Assembly: GCA_963662175.1 (NCBI GenBank)
Contig: OY759215.1
Location: forward strand, 25,719,079 to 25,783,078
Direction: 5' to 3'
Length of the DNA: 64,000 bases
From: Aradus depressus
Taxonomy: Eukaryota > Arthropoda > Insecta > Hemiptera > Aradidae
The translations under genes and the position numbers were made by a program. This document shows positions 29,694-42,782 of this stretch, one piece after another (the stretch's first letter is position 1; each line of letters opens with the position of its first letter). The notes below the pieces were generated by a model. That model was not told the origin of the DNA. It ran no database searches and saw only the letters and a list, made by a program, of their open reading frames with translations.

Positions 29694-29735
29694 ATGCCAA
29701 CGTTTCGATATATTTCATATCATCATCAGGGCCTA
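29694..29735 (-). ncRNA. Hammerhead-ribozyme-like motif, PLE copy 1
   Basis: On the coding strand: GGCC | CUGAUGA | extra U | stem II GAUAU-GAAAU-AUAUC | GAAA | stem III from self-complementary ACGU | U17 | GGC, which pairs with GCC of stem I. Predicted cleavage lies between 29,699 and 29,698. All core bases match; the extra U is the only departure. Hammerheads are known in PLEs, usually with such very short stem III that favours a dimeric fold. Confidence 0.7.
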
Positions 29736-30267
29736 ACAAACATGGGGGTATCAAGATTAGAAAAATATAATGGGTGATCGATTAAAATTATATATAGGTA
29801 CATAAATATACATTCACTCATACAACTCCACATAAATACATATATACATCCTAATACATTCACATACATATACACATTGATGAACAACAAGGAAACTTAC
29901 TATGAATATAGATGGTTGAGGAGAAGGCATGAAGACTGTGAGGTCTTACGTTCAACTAAGGGTACAGAAGGGTCGAGGGTAACAGATAATAAATCCGGGG
30001 AAAACCCCAGTTAACGGGACTTAAATTTGAAGAGAACTACTTACTGGCTAACAGATATTTTACTATGTTGAGAAAAAATAAAATAAAATAAAAACTCTAT
30101 AATTATATAAATAGTAACATAATTTAACTTATTAATTAAATGAAGAATTTTAGACAGAAGTGACACTAACCAAAAATGAAATAATACATAATAAAGAATA
30201 AATAGACACACAATGAAATTAATCTAAATTTTAAATATTAAATATAATTGGAGACAGAACTATGGAT
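29736..30267 (-). other. 3' UTR of PLE copy 1
   Basis: AT-rich, no frame. Contains CTATAGTTCTGTCTCCAAT just after the stop (inverse), also found in the old PLE at 23.87 kb, and a GGGGAAAACCCC palindrome near 29,998. The same UTR is present in all seven units. Confidence 0.7.
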
Positions 30268-32703
30268 TCAGCAGTTTTGAAGCAAATTGGCATAAATGTT
30301 GCTCAGGTTATTGGTATCAGTGCGAAAATTGACAGTATTTGAGGTTTTGGCAATATACACCATTTCCAGTGTCAGCCTTTTATAGTAATTGATTTCTCTG
30401 TCGAGAATTTTGGTGTTAGCGAAATCAAACTTATGTTTGTTCAGGCTATGGTGTTTGATTAGGGCGCTGCAATTATCGGAGTCAGTTTTTGTTCTACAAT
30501 CATACTCATGCTGGTATAATCTCTTTTTTAAATATTGAGATGTCATGCCAACATAAGATGATGAACAATCTGAACAGGGTATCTGATAGATGAGGTCAGA
30601 CTGGTTGTTTTTTGGGGTAGGTTCTTTAATTTGGGAGAATAGTGACTTGACAACTTTAAAATTTTTAGGAGTAATCCTCACACTATCAAATTTTAGTATT
30701 TTCATTAATCTTTCAGTCAGTTGTACAATATAAGGGATAGAAAAATATTTAAAATTATTATTGGTGGGTTCTGGGTTATTAATGAGCGTGATAGGGTTGT
30801 TTAATATTATTCTGTCAATGGTTTTGCATGGGTAGCCATTTTTTCTTAAAATAGTTTTGATGTTATTTAAATTATCGTTATGGTAAGTTGTAGAACTGAG
30901 TCTTTGCATTCTATTGATCATTGCAGTGGCAAAATTGATTTTTTGGGAAAAGGGGTGATGAGAATAAAAATGAAAGTATCTGTCAGATTTAATAGAATTG
31001 ATATACCAATTGGTAGATATAGAGCCATCATCGTTTCTAATAACTAGGGTGTCCAGGAAAGGGAGGCATTTATTATTTTCAAGCTCATAGGTGAATTTTA
31101 ACCTGGGGTGAAAGGAATTAAATAAGTCAAGGGTCTGGGTCAAAAGATTATATGGAATGCAGGTACAAATATCATCTACAAATTTGAATAAAAAAGGAAT
31201 TTTATAGGGTAGTTTAGGAATAATAGAGTCTAAGAGTTTATTCATAATGAGATCAGCCAGAATGGGACCCAGACTACTCCCCATGGCAGTGCCAAATATC
31301 TGTTTGTAAAATGTATTATTATATACGAAGTATCCATTAGTGCAACAAAGTTCAACTAACTCAATAAATGTACATTTAGGAAGGGAAGTAAATGATTCTA
31401 TTTTTGACCAGTTGTCTTTTATAATGTTTAAGACATCAGAGATGGGAACATTGGTGAACAGTGAGGCCACATCCAATGAAATCAATTGAAAACCAGGAGG
31501 GACAGAGTGATTTTTGATTGATTCTACGAAATTGAATGAATCCTTAGCATTATATGGACTATCAGACATGTTTTTTAGAATGTTGGCTAAGTACTTGGCC
31601 AGTGAATACATGGGGGATTGAACAAATGAAATAATGGGACGTAGAGGGTTACCAGGTTTGTGAGTCTTCACCAACCCATATATTTTAGGAGGTTGGGGGC
31701 TGAAATTAACTAATCTTTTCATGGTGTGCGTATCAATATACCCTGATGAGTGAGCAGCTTTAATCAAAGAATTAGTAGTGTTTTTTAATTTAATAGTGGG
31801 ATCTTTGTTCAGCGGTAGGTAAGTAGCAGGGTCGGATATTAACGAGCTCATCTTATTCTCATATTCTGTTTTATTAATTGCGACGGTTTGTTTGGACTTG
31901 TCTGCAGATATTATTAAAATGTCAGGATTATTACGTAAAAACTTTTTTGACGATTCAAAGGCTCTACCCAAGACATTCGGTTTATTAATATTTATTTGTT
32001 TATTTTTATTGATGTGATTAGTAATCGCGTTAACACAGCGTGCTCTAATGGGATCTTTTTCTTCATTATTGGGCATAGAGTTAATAATATATTCAACATC
32101 TGCAATTAATTTTGGTATGGGAAAGTCATTGTGTTTATAGGGAATGGAAAACTTAGGTCCTAATGATAGAATCGTTTTGACTTCTACTGGGAATGGTGTG
32201 CCTGTTAAATTAACAAACCAATGAGAATTGAAAGACGGCAAGGGGTGTTGTTGGTGAATAATATTATCTATTTTACGGGTTTGGGAATCACGGATAGCAG
32301 AATGTACTCTGCTGAATGCACGATTCTGCCTCTCTACAAAGTTATTAAAAATATCAACTGGTAACAATGTTCTTAAACTATCTTTGTGAGATGTTATCCT
32401 ATTCTCTATATCTTTAATGTTAGATATACAAGCGTCTATTTCGATATTTAAAATTGATTTTTTAAATTTGAGAACTGCTTTTTGTACTAAATCACAATGT
32501 TTCGGTTTCTTGCACAAGAATTGTAAGGTAAAATTGTAATTTTGTTGAATATGGGGTGGAAATACCTGGTGTCTTCTGCATTTAAGTAAGAAAATGCGTT
32601 GGTTGTAGGCACACGCTAGTTTCTTGAGGTCTGTGGCAAGTGATTTCAGGTGTTGGAAAGTCTGAAGACCATAGGTTCGGTGGATATCTTGATAAAATCC
32701 CAT
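30268..32703 (-). CDS. Penelope-like RT-endonuclease, copy 1, intact (811 aa)
   Basis: A single-ORF retroelement polymerase that would nick target DNA and copy its RNA into it. The N-terminal ~330 residues are a lysine-rich, helix-forming region. The reverse transcriptase core shows KIYGLVKTHKPGNPLRPIIS (340-359), motif A LISLDVASLFTNVP (D411), motif B GTAMGSSLGPILAD (471-484) and motif C FVDD (508-511). The linker is followed by a GIY-YIG endonuclease: IYQIP (705-709), a C-x2-C pair (C710, C713) between the GIY and YVG (717-719) halves, R728, H732, paired histidines around 751-757 and the catalytic Glu in TLEMVYI (E780). This Cys pair inside the GIY-YIG core is a mark of endonuclease-bearing PLEs. 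The ATG is the first in frame after the unit junction. All catalytic residues are present, so it may be active. Confidence 0.9.
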   Translation of the reverse strand: MGFYQDIHRTYGLQTFQHLKSLATDLKKLACAYNQRIFLLKCRRHQVFPPHIQQNYNFTLQFLCKKPKHCDLVQKAVLKFKKSILNIEIDACISNIKDIENRITSHKDSLRTLLPVDIFNNFVERQNRAFSRVHSAIRDSQTRKIDNIIHQQHPLPSFNSHWFVNLTGTPFPVEVKTILSLGPKFSIPYKHNDFPIPKLIADVEYIINSMPNNEEKDPIRARCVNAITNHINKNKQININKPNVLGRAFESSKKFLRNNPDILIISADKSKQTVAINKTEYENKMSSLISDPATYLPLNKDPTIKLKNTTNSLIKAAHSSGYIDTHTMKRLVNFSPQPPKIYGLVKTHKPGNPLRPIISFVQSPMYSLAKYLANILKNMSDSPYNAKDSFNFVESIKNHSVPPGFQLISLDVASLFTNVPISDVLNIIKDNWSKIESFTSLPKCTFIELVELCCTNGYFVYNNTFYKQIFGTAMGSSLGPILADLIMNKLLDSIIPKLPYKIPFLFKFVDDICTCIPYNLLTQTLDLFNSFHPRLKFTYELENNKCLPFLDTLVIRNDDGSISTNWYINSIKSDRYFHFYSHHPFSQKINFATAMINRMQRLSSTTYHNDNLNNIKTILRKNGYPCKTIDRIILNNPITLINNPEPTNNNFKYFSIPYIVQLTERLMKILKFDSVRITPKNFKVVKSLFSQIKEPTPKNNQSDLIYQIPCSDCSSSYVGMTSQYLKKRLYQHEYDCRTKTDSDNCSALIKHHSLNKHKFDFANTKILDREINYYKRLTLEMVYIAKTSNTVNFRTDTNNLSNIYANLLQNC

Positions 32704-32816
32704 GTTTGTATTTGGTGGACTGTGTACCTCTATTCAATGTAGATGTTTGCTAGCGACTGTAGAATTCAAAATTCTGGGGGTATTGAGGGTCAGTCAATGA
32801 AGAAAATACTATTCAA

Positions 32817-32858
32817 ATGCCAACGTTTCGATATATTTCATATCATCATCAGGGCCTA
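32817..32858 (-). ncRNA. Hammerhead-ribozyme-like motif, PLE copy 2
   Basis: Identical to the copy 1 motif; it lies in the transcript between the copy 2 ORF and the copy 1 leader. Confidence 0.7.
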
Positions 32859-33390
32859 ACAAACATGGGGGTATCAAGATTAGAAAAATATAATGGGTGA
32901 TCGATTAAAATTATATATAGGTACATAAATATACATTCACTCATACAACTCCACATAAATACATATATACATCCTAATACATTCACATACATATACACAT
33001 TGATGAACAACAAGGAAACTTACTATGAATATAGATGGTTGAGGAGAAGGCATGAAGACTGTGAGGTCTTACGTTCAACTAAGGGTACAGAAGGGTCGAG
33101 GGTAACAGATAATAAATCCGGGGAAAACCCCAGTTAACGGGACTTAAATTTGAAGAGAACTACTTACTGGCTAACAGATATTTTACTATGTTGAGAAAAA
33201 ATAAAATACAATAAAAACTCTATAATTATATAAATAGTAACATAATTTAACTTATTAATTAAATGAAGAATTTTAGACAGAAGTGACACTAACCAAAAAT
33301 GAAATAATACATAATAAAGAATAAATAGACACACAATGAAATTAATCTAAATTTTAAATATTAAATATAATTGGAGACAGAACTATGGAT

Positions 33391-33958
33391 TCAGCAGTTT
33401 TGAAGCAAATTGGCATAAATGTTGCTCAGGTTATTGGTATCAGTGCAAAATTGACAGTATTTGAGGTTTTGGCAATATACACCATTTCCAGTGTCAGCCT
33501 TTTATAGTAATTGATTTCTCTGTCGAGAATTTTGGTGTTAGCGAAATCAAACTTATGTTTGTTCAGGCTATGGTGTTTGATTAGGGCGCTGCAATTATCG
33601 GAGTCAGTTTTTGTTCTACAATCATACTCATGCTGGTATAATCTCTTTTTTAAATATTGAGATGTCATGCCAACATAAGATGATGAACAATCTGAACAGG
33701 GTATCTGATAGATGAGGTCAGACTGGTTGTTTTTTGGGGTAGGTTCTTTAATTTGGGAGAATAGTGACTTGACAACTTTAAAATTTTTAGGAGTAATCCT
33801 CACACTATCAAATTTTAGTATTTTCATTAATCTTTCAGTCAGTTGTACAATATAAGGGATAGAAAAATATTTAAAATTATTATTGGTGGGTTCTGGGTTA
33901 TTAATGAGCGTGATAGGGTTGTTTAATACTATTCTGTCAATGGTTTTGCATGGGTAGC

Positions 33959-33989
<31 letters not shown>

Positions 33990-35841
33990 TAGTTTTGATG
34001 TTATTTAAATTATCGTTATGGTAAGTTGTAGAACTGAGTCTTTGCATTCTATTGATCATTGCAGTGGCAAAATTGATTTTTTGGGAAAAGGGGTGATGAG
34101 AATAAAAATGAAAGTATCTGTCAGATTTAATAGAATTGATATACCAATTGGTAGATATAGAGCCATCATCGTTTCTAATAACTAGGGTGTCCAGGAAAGG
34201 GAGGCATTTATTATTTTCAAGCTCATAGGTGAATTTTAACCTGGGGTGAAAGGAATTAAATAAGTCAAGGGTCTGGGTCAAAAGATTATATGGAATGCAG
34301 GTACAAATATCATCTACAAATTTGAATAAAAAAGGAATTTTATAGGGTAGTTTAGGAATAATAGAGTCTAAGAGTTTATTCATAATGAGATCAGCCAGAA
34401 TGGGACCCAGACTACTCCCCATGGCAGTGCCAAATATCTGTTTGTAAAATGTATTATTATATACGAAGTATCCATTAGTGCAACAAAGTTCAACTAACTC
34501 AATAAATGTACATTTAGGAAGGGAAGTAAATGATTCTATTTTTGACCAGTTGTCTTTTATAATGTTTAAGACATCAGAGATGGGAACATTGGTGAACAGT
34601 GAGGCCACATCCAATGAAATCAATTGAAAACCAGGAGGGACAGAGTGATTTTTGATTGATTCTACGAAATTGAATGAATCCTTAGCATTATATGGACTAT
34701 CAGACATGTTTTTTAGAATGTTGGCTAAGTACTTGGCCAGTGAATACATGGGGGATTGAACAAATGAAATAATGGGACGTAGAGGGTTACCAGGTTTGTG
34801 AGTCTTCACCAACCCATATATTTTAGGAGGTTGGGGGCTGAAATTAACTAATCTTTTCATGGTGTGCGTATCAATATACCCTGATGAGTGAGCAGCTTTA
34901 ATCAAAGAATTAGTAGTGTTTTTTAATTTAATAGTGGGATCTTTGTTCAGCGGTAGGTAAGTAGCAGGGTCGGATATTAACGAGCTCATCTTATTCTCAT
35001 ATTCTGTTTTATTAATTGCGACGGTTTGTTTGGACTTGTCTGCAGATATTATTAAAATGTCAGGATTATTACGTAAAAACTTTTTTGACGATTCAAAGGC
35101 TCTACCCAAGACATTCGGTTTATTAATATTTATTTGTTTATTTTTATTGATGTGATTAGTAATCGCGTTAACACAGCGTGCTCTAATGGGATCTTTTTCT
35201 TCATTATTGGGCATAGAGTTAATAATATATTCAACATCTGCAATTAATTTTGGTATGGGAAAGTCATTGTGTTTATAGGGAATGGAAAACTTAGGTCCTA
35301 ATGATAGAATCGTTTTGACTTCTACTGGGAATGGTGTGCCTGTTAAATTAACAAACCAATGAGAATTGAAAGACGGCAAGGGGTGTTGTTGGTGAATAAT
35401 ATTATCTATTTTACGGGTTTGGGAATCACGGATAGCAGAATGTACTCTGCTGAATGCACGATTCTGCCTCTCTACAAAGTTATTAAAAATATCAACTGGT
35501 AACAATGTTCTTAAACTATCTTTGTGAGATGTTATCCTATTCTCTATATCTTTAATGTTAGATATACAAGCGTCTATTTCGATATTTAAAATTGATTTTT
35601 TAAATTTGAGAACTGCTTTTTGTACTAAATCACAATGTTTCGGTTTCTTGCACAAGAATTGTAAGGTAAAATTGTAATTTTGTTGAATATGGGGTGGAAA
35701 TACCTGGTGTCTTCTGCATTTAAGTAAGAAAATGCGTTGGTTGTAGGCACACGCTAGTTTCTTGAGGTCTGTGGCAAGTGATTTCAGGTGTTGGAAAGTC
35801 TGAAGACCATAGGTTCGGTGGATATCTTGATAAAATCCCAT
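33391..35841 (-). pseudogene. Penelope-like RT-endonuclease, copy 2, broken
   Basis: The reverse transcriptase part reads from 35,841 to about 33,987 with all motifs, then breaks at a 26-base T run (33,961-33,986 on the plus strand) that replaces T6-C-TT of copy 1. The endonuclease frame resumes as a 133-codon frame ending at 33,426. A one-base contraction near the C-terminus (GCAAAATT instead of GCGAAAATT) makes the last residues FALIPIT. It also carries the rare substitution AATACTATTC in place of AATATTATTC. The longest homopolymer of any unit; either a real slippage expansion or a sequencing artefact. Confidence 0.85.
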
Positions 35842-35954
35842 GTTTGTATTTGGTGGACTGTGTACCTCTATTCAATGTAGATGTTTGCTAGCGACTGTAG
35901 AATTCAAAATTCTGGGGGTATTGAGGGTCAGTCAATGAAGAAAATACTATTCAA

Positions 35955-35996
35955 ATGCCAACGTTTCGATATATTTCATATCATCATCAGGGCCTA
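35955..35996 (-). ncRNA. Hammerhead-ribozyme-like motif, PLE copy 3
   Basis: Same sequence and position within the unit as in copy 1. Confidence 0.7.
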
Positions 35997-36528
35997 ACAA
36001 ACATGGGGGTATCAAGATTAGAAAAATATAATGGGTGATCGATTAAAATTATATATAGGTACATAAATATACATTCACTCATACAACTCCACATAAATAC
36101 ATATATACATCCTAATACATTCACATACATATACACATTGATGAACAACAAGGAAACTTACTATGAATATAGATGGTTGAGGAGAAGGCATGAAGACTGT
36201 GAGGTCTTACGTTCAACTAAGGGTACAGAAGGGTCGAGGGTAACAGATAATAAATCCGGGGAAAACCCCAGTTAACGGGACTTAAATTTGAAGAGAACTA
36301 CTTACTGGCTAACAGATATTTTACTATGTTGAGAAAAAATAAAATAAAATAAAAACTCTATAATTATATAAATAGTAACATAATTTAACTTATTAATTAA
36401 ATGAAGAATTTTAGACAGAAGTGACACTAACCAAAAATGAAATAATACATAATAAAGAATAAATAGACACACAATGAAATTAATCTAAATTTTAAATATT
36501 AAATATAATTGGAGACAGAACTATGGAT

Positions 36529-38968
36529 TCAGCAGTTTTGAAGCAAATTGGCATAAATGTTGCTCAGGTTATTGGTATCAGTGCGAAAATTGACAGTATT
36601 TGAGGTTTTGGCAATATACACCATTTCCAGTGTCAGCCTTTTATAGTAATTGATTTCTCTGTCGAGAATTTTGGTGTTAGCGAAATCAAACTTATGTTTG
36701 TTCAGGCTATGGTGTTTGATTAGGGCGCTGCAATTATCGGAGTCAGTTTTTGTTCTACAATCATACTCATGCTGGTATAATCTCTTTTTTAAATATTGAG
36801 ATGTCATGCCAACATAAGATGATGAACAATCTGAACAGGGTATCTGATAGATGAGGTCAGACTGGTTGTTTTTTGGGGTAGGTTCTTTAATTTGGGAGAA
36901 TAGTGACTTGACAACTTTAAAATTTTTAGGAGTAATCCTCACACTATCAAATTTTAGTATTTTCATTAATCTTTCAGTCAGTTGTACAATATAAGGGATA
37001 GAAAAATATTTAAAATTATTATTGGTGGGTTCTGGGTTATTAATGAGCGTGATAGGGTTGTTTAATATTATTCTGTCAATGGTTTTGCATGGGTAGCCAT
37101 TTTTTTTTTCTTAAAATAGTTTTGATGTTATTTAAATTATCGTTATGGTAAGTTGTAGAACTGAGTCTTTGCATTCTATTGATCATTGCAGTGGCAAAAT
37201 TGATTTTTTGGGAAAAGGGGTGATGAGAATAAAAATGAAAGTATCTGTCAGATTTAATAGAATTGATATACCAATTGGTAGATATAGAGCCATCATCGTT
37301 TCTAATAACTAGGGTGTCCAGGAAAGGGAGGCATTTATTATTTTCAAGCTCATAGGTGAATTTTAACCTGGGGTGAAAGGAATTAAATAAGTCAAGGGTC
37401 TGGGTCAAAAGATTATATGGAATGCAGGTACAAATATCATCTACAAATTTGAATAAAAAAGGAATTTTATAGGGTAGTTTAGGAATAATAGAGTCTAAGA
37501 GTTTATTCATAATGAGATCAGCCAGAATGGGACCCAGACTACTCCCCATGGCAGTGCCAAATATCTGTTTGTAAAATGTATTATTATATACGAAGTATCC
37601 ATTAGTGCAACAAAGTTCAACTAACTCAATAAATGTACATTTAGGAAGGGAAGTAAATGATTCTATTTTTGACCAGTTGTCTTTTATAATGTTTAAGACA
37701 TCAGAGATGGGAACATTGGTGAACAGTGAGGCCACATCCAATGAAATCAATTGAAAACCAGGAGGGACAGAGTGATTTTTGATTGATTCTACGAAATTGA
37801 ATGAATCCTTAGCATTATATGGACTATCAGACATGTTTTTTAGAATGTTGGCTAAGTACTTGGCCAGTGAATACATGGGGGATTGAACAAATGAAATAAT
37901 GGGACGTAGAGGGTTACCAGGTTTGTGAGTCTTCACCAACCCATATATTTTAGGAGGTTGGGGGCTGAAATTAACTAATCTTTTCATGGTGTGCGTATCA
38001 ATATACCCTGATGAGTGAGCAGCTTTAATCAAAGAATTAGTAGTGTTTTTTAATTTAATAGTGGGATCTTTGTTCAGCGGTAGGTAAGTAGCAGGGTCGG
38101 ATATTAACGAGCTCATCTTATTCTCATATTCTGTTTTATTAATTGCGACGGTTTGTTTGGACTTGTCTGCAGATATTATTAAAATGTCAGGATTATTACG
38201 TAAAAACTTTTTTGACGATTCAAAGGCTCTACCCAAGACATTCGGTTTATTAATATTTATTTGTTTATTTTTATTGATGTGATTAGTAATCGCGTTAACA
38301 CAGCGTGCTCTAATGGGATCTTTTTCTTCATTATTGGGCATAGAGTTAATAATATATTCAACATCTGCAATTAATTTTGGTATGGGAAAGTCATTGTGTT
38401 TATAGGGAATGGAAAACTTAGGTCCTAATGATAGAATCGTTTTGACTTCTACTGGGAATGGTGTGCCTGTTAAATTAACAAACCAATGAGAATTGAAAGA
38501 CGGCAAGGGGTGTTGTTGGTGAATAATATTATCTATTTTACGGGTTTGGGAATCACGGATAGCAGAATGTACTCTGCTGAATGCACGATTCTGCCTCTCT
38601 ACAAAGTTATTAAAAATATCAACTGGTAACAATGTTCTTAAACTATCTTTGTGAGATGTTATCCTATTCTCTATATCTTTAATGTTAGATATACAAGCGT
38701 CTATTTCGATATTTAAAATTGATTTTTTAAATTTGAGAACTGCTTTTTGTACTAAATCACAATGTTTCGGTTTCTTGCACAAGAATTGTAAGGTAAAATT
38801 GTAATTTTGTTGAATATGGGGTGGAAATACCTGGTGTCTTCTGCATTTAAGTAAGAAAATGCGTTGGTTGTAGGCACACGCTAGTTTCTTGAGGTCTGTG
38901 GCAAGTGATTTCAGGTGTTGGAAAGTCTGAAGACCATAGGTTCGGTGGATATCTTGATAAAATCCCAT
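36529..38968 (-). pseudogene. Penelope-like RT-endonuclease, copy 3, frameshifted
   Basis: Split into 38,968-37,076 (630 codons, ending ILRKKKWLPMQNH) and 36,966-36,529 (145 codons) by a T10 run in place of T6. RT motifs and endonuclease residues are otherwise identical to copy 1, including the normal C-terminus NIYANLLQNC. A single indel separates it from an intact gene. Confidence 0.85.
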
Positions 38969-39081
38969 GTTTGTATTTGGTGGACTGTGTACCTCTATTC
39001 AATGTAGATGTTTGCTAGCGACTGTAGAATTCAAAATTCTGGGGGTATTGAGGGTCAGTCAATGAAGAAAATACTATTCAA

Positions 39082-39123
39082 ATGCCAACGTTTCGATATA
39101 TTTCATATCATCATCAGGGCCTA
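39082..39123 (-). ncRNA. Hammerhead-ribozyme-like motif, PLE copy 4
   Basis: Same sequence and position within the unit as in copy 1. Confidence 0.7.
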
Positions 39124-39655
39124 ACAAACATGGGGGTATCAAGATTAGAAAAATATAATGGGTGATCGATTAAAATTATATATAGGTACATAAATATACA
39201 TTCACTCATACAACTCCACATAAATACATATATACATCCTAATACATTCACATACATATACACATTGATGAACAACAAGGAAACTTACTATGAATATAGA
39301 TGGTTGAGGAGAAGGCATGAAGACTGTGAGGTCTTACGTTCAACTAAGGGTACAGAAGGGTCGAGGGTAACAGATAATAAATCCGGGGAAAACCCCAGTT
39401 AACGGGACTTAAATTTGAAGAGAACTACTTACTGGCTAACAGATATTTTACTATGTTGAGAAAAAATAAAATAAAATAAAAACTCTATAATTATATAAAT
39501 AGTAACATAATTTAACTTATTAATTAAATGAAGAATTTTAGACAGAAGTGACACTAACCAAAAATGAAATAATACATAATAAAGAATAAATAGACACACA
39601 ATGAAATTAATCTAAATTTTAAATATTAAATATAATTGGAGACAGAACTATGGAT

Positions 39656-42095
39656 TCAGCAGTTTTGAAGCAAATTGGCATAAATGTTGCTCAGGTTATT
39701 GGTATCAGTGCGAAAATTGACAGTATTTGAGGTTTTGGCAATATACACCATTTCCAGTGTCAGCCTTTTATAGTAATTGATTTCTCTGTCGAGAATTTTG
39801 GTGTTAGCGAAATCAAACTTATGTTTGTTCAGGCTATGGTGTTTGATTAGGGCGCTGCAATTATCGGAGTCAGTTTTTGTTCTACAATCATACTCATGCT
39901 GGTATAATCTCTTTTTTAAATATTGAGATGTCATGCCAACATAAGATGATGAACAATCTGAACAGGGTATCTGATAGATGAGGTCAGACTGGTTGTTTTT
40001 TGGGGTAGGTTCTTTAATTTGGGAGAATAGTGACTTGACAACTTTAAAATTTTTAGGAGTAATCCTCACACTATCAAATTTTAGTATTTTCATTAATCTT
40101 TCAGTCAGTTGTACAATATAAGGGATAGAAAAATATTTAAAATTATTATTGGTGGGTTCTGGGTTATTAATGAGCGTGATAGGGTTGTTTAATATTATTC
40201 TGTCAATGGTTTTGCATGGGTAGCCATTTTTTTTTTCTTAAAATAGTTTTGATGTTATTTAAATTATCGTTATGGTAAGTTGTAGAACTGAGTCTTTGCA
40301 TTCTATTGATCATTGCAGTGGCAAAATTGATTTTTTGGGAAAAGGGGTGATGAGAATAAAAATGAAAGTATCTGTCAGATTTAATAGAATTGATATACCA
40401 ATTGGTAGATATAGAGCCATCATCGTTTCTAATAACTAGGGTGTCCAGGAAAGGGAGGCATTTATTATTTTCAAGCTCATAGGTGAATTTTAACCTGGGG
40501 TGAAAGGAATTAAATAAGTCAAGGGTCTGGGTCAAAAGATTATATGGAATGCAGGTACAAATATCATCTACAAATTTGAATAAAAAAGGAATTTTATAGG
40601 GTAGTTTAGGAATAATAGAGTCTAAGAGTTTATTCATAATGAGATCAGCCAGAATGGGACCCAGACTACTCCCCATGGCAGTGCCAAATATCTGTTTGTA
40701 AAATGTATTATTATATACGAAGTATCCATTAGTGCAACAAAGTTCAACTAACTCAATAAATGTACATTTAGGAAGGGAAGTAAATGATTCTATTTTTGAC
40801 CAGTTGTCTTTTATAATGTTTAAGACATCAGAGATGGGAACATTGGTGAACAGTGAGGCCACATCCAATGAAATCAATTGAAAACCAGGAGGGACAGAGT
40901 GATTTTTGATTGATTCTACGAAATTGAATGAATCCTTAGCATTATATGGACTATCAGACATGTTTTTTAGAATGTTGGCTAAGTACTTGGCCAGTGAATA
41001 CATGGGGGATTGAACAAATGAAATAATGGGACGTAGAGGGTTACCAGGTTTGTGAGTCTTCACCAACCCATATATTTTAGGAGGTTGGGGGCTGAAATTA
41101 ACTAATCTTTTCATGGTGTGCGTATCAATATACCCTGATGAGTGAGCAGCTTTAATCAAAGAATTAGTAGTGTTTTTTAATTTAATAGTGGGATCTTTGT
41201 TCAGCGGTAGGTAAGTAGCAGGGTCGGATATTAACGAGCTCATCTTATTCTCATATTCTGTTTTATTAATTGCGACGGTTTGTTTGGACTTGTCTGCAGA
41301 TATTATTAAAATGTCAGGATTATTACGTAAAAACTTTTTTGACGATTCAAAGGCTCTACCCAAGACATTCGGTTTATTAATATTTATTTGTTTATTTTTA
41401 TTGATGTGATTAGTAATCGCGTTAACACAGCGTGCTCTAATGGGATCTTTTTCTTCATTATTGGGCATAGAGTTAATAATATATTCAACATCTGCAATTA
41501 ATTTTGGTATGGGAAAGTCATTGTGTTTATAGGGAATGGAAAACTTAGGTCCTAATGATAGAATCGTTTTGACTTCTACTGGGAATGGTGTGCCTGTTAA
41601 ATTAACAAACCAATGAGAATTGAAAGACGGCAAGGGGTGTTGTTGGTGAATAATATTATCTATTTTACGGGTTTGGGAATCACGGATAGCAGAATGTACT
41701 CTGCTGAATGCACGATTCTGCCTCTCTACAAAGTTATTAAAAATATCAACTGGTAACAATGTTCTTAAACTATCTTTGTGAGATGTTATCCTATTCTCTA
41801 TATCTTTAATGTTAGATATACAAGCGTCTATTTCGATATTTAAAATTGATTTTTTAAATTTGAGAACTGCTTTTTGTACTAAATCACAATGTTTCGGTTT
41901 CTTGCACAAGAATTGTAAGGTAAAATTGTAATTTTGTTGAATATGGGGTGGAAATACCTGGTGTCTTCTGCATTTAAGTAAGAAAATGCGTTGGTTGTAG
42001 GCACACGCTAGTTTCTTGAGGTCTGTGGCAAGTGATTTCAGGTGTTGGAAAGTCTGAAGACCATAGGTTCGGTGGATATCTTGATAAAATCCCAT
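39656..42095 (-). pseudogene. Penelope-like RT-endonuclease, copy 4, frameshifted
   Basis: Same break as copy 3 (T10 run), same unit length of 3,127 bp and same predicted fragments, 42,095-40,203 and 40,093-39,656. Copies 3 and 4 appear to be each other's closest relatives, so they may stem from one duplication or conversion event. Confidence 0.85.
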
Positions 42096-42208
42096 GTTTG
42101 TATTTGGTGGACTGTGTACCTCTATTCAATGTAGATGTTTGCTAGCGACTGTAGAATTCAAAATTCTGGGGGTATTGAGGGTCAGTCAATGAAGAAAATA
42201 CTATTCAA

Positions 42209-42250
42209 ATGCCAACGTTTCGATATATTTCATATCATCATCAGGGCCTA
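42209..42250 (-). ncRNA. Hammerhead-ribozyme-like motif, PLE copy 5
   Basis: Same sequence and position within the unit as in copy 1. Confidence 0.7.
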
Positions 42251-42782
42251 ACAAACATGGGGGTATCAAGATTAGAAAAATATAATGGGTGATCGATTAA
42301 AATTATATATAGGTACATAAATATACATTCACTCATACAACTCCACATAAATACATATATACATCCTAATACATTCACATACATATACACATTGATGAAC
42401 AACAAGGAAACTTACTATGAATATAGATGGTTGAGGAGAAGGCATGAAGACTGTGAGGTCTTACGTTCAACTAAGGGTACAGAAGGGTCGAGGGTAACAG
42501 ATAATAAATCCGGGGAAAACCCCAGTTAACGGGACTTAAATTTGAAGAGAACTACTTACTGGCTAACAGATATTTTACTATGTTGAGAAAAAATAAAATA
42601 AAATAAAAACTCTATAATTATATAAATAGTAACATAATTTAACTTATTAATTAAATGAAGAATTTTAGACAGAAGTGACACTAACCAAAAATGAAATAAT
42701 ACATAATAAAGAATAAATAGACACACAATGAAATTAATCTAAATTTTAAATATTAAATATAATTGGAGACAGAACTATGGAT

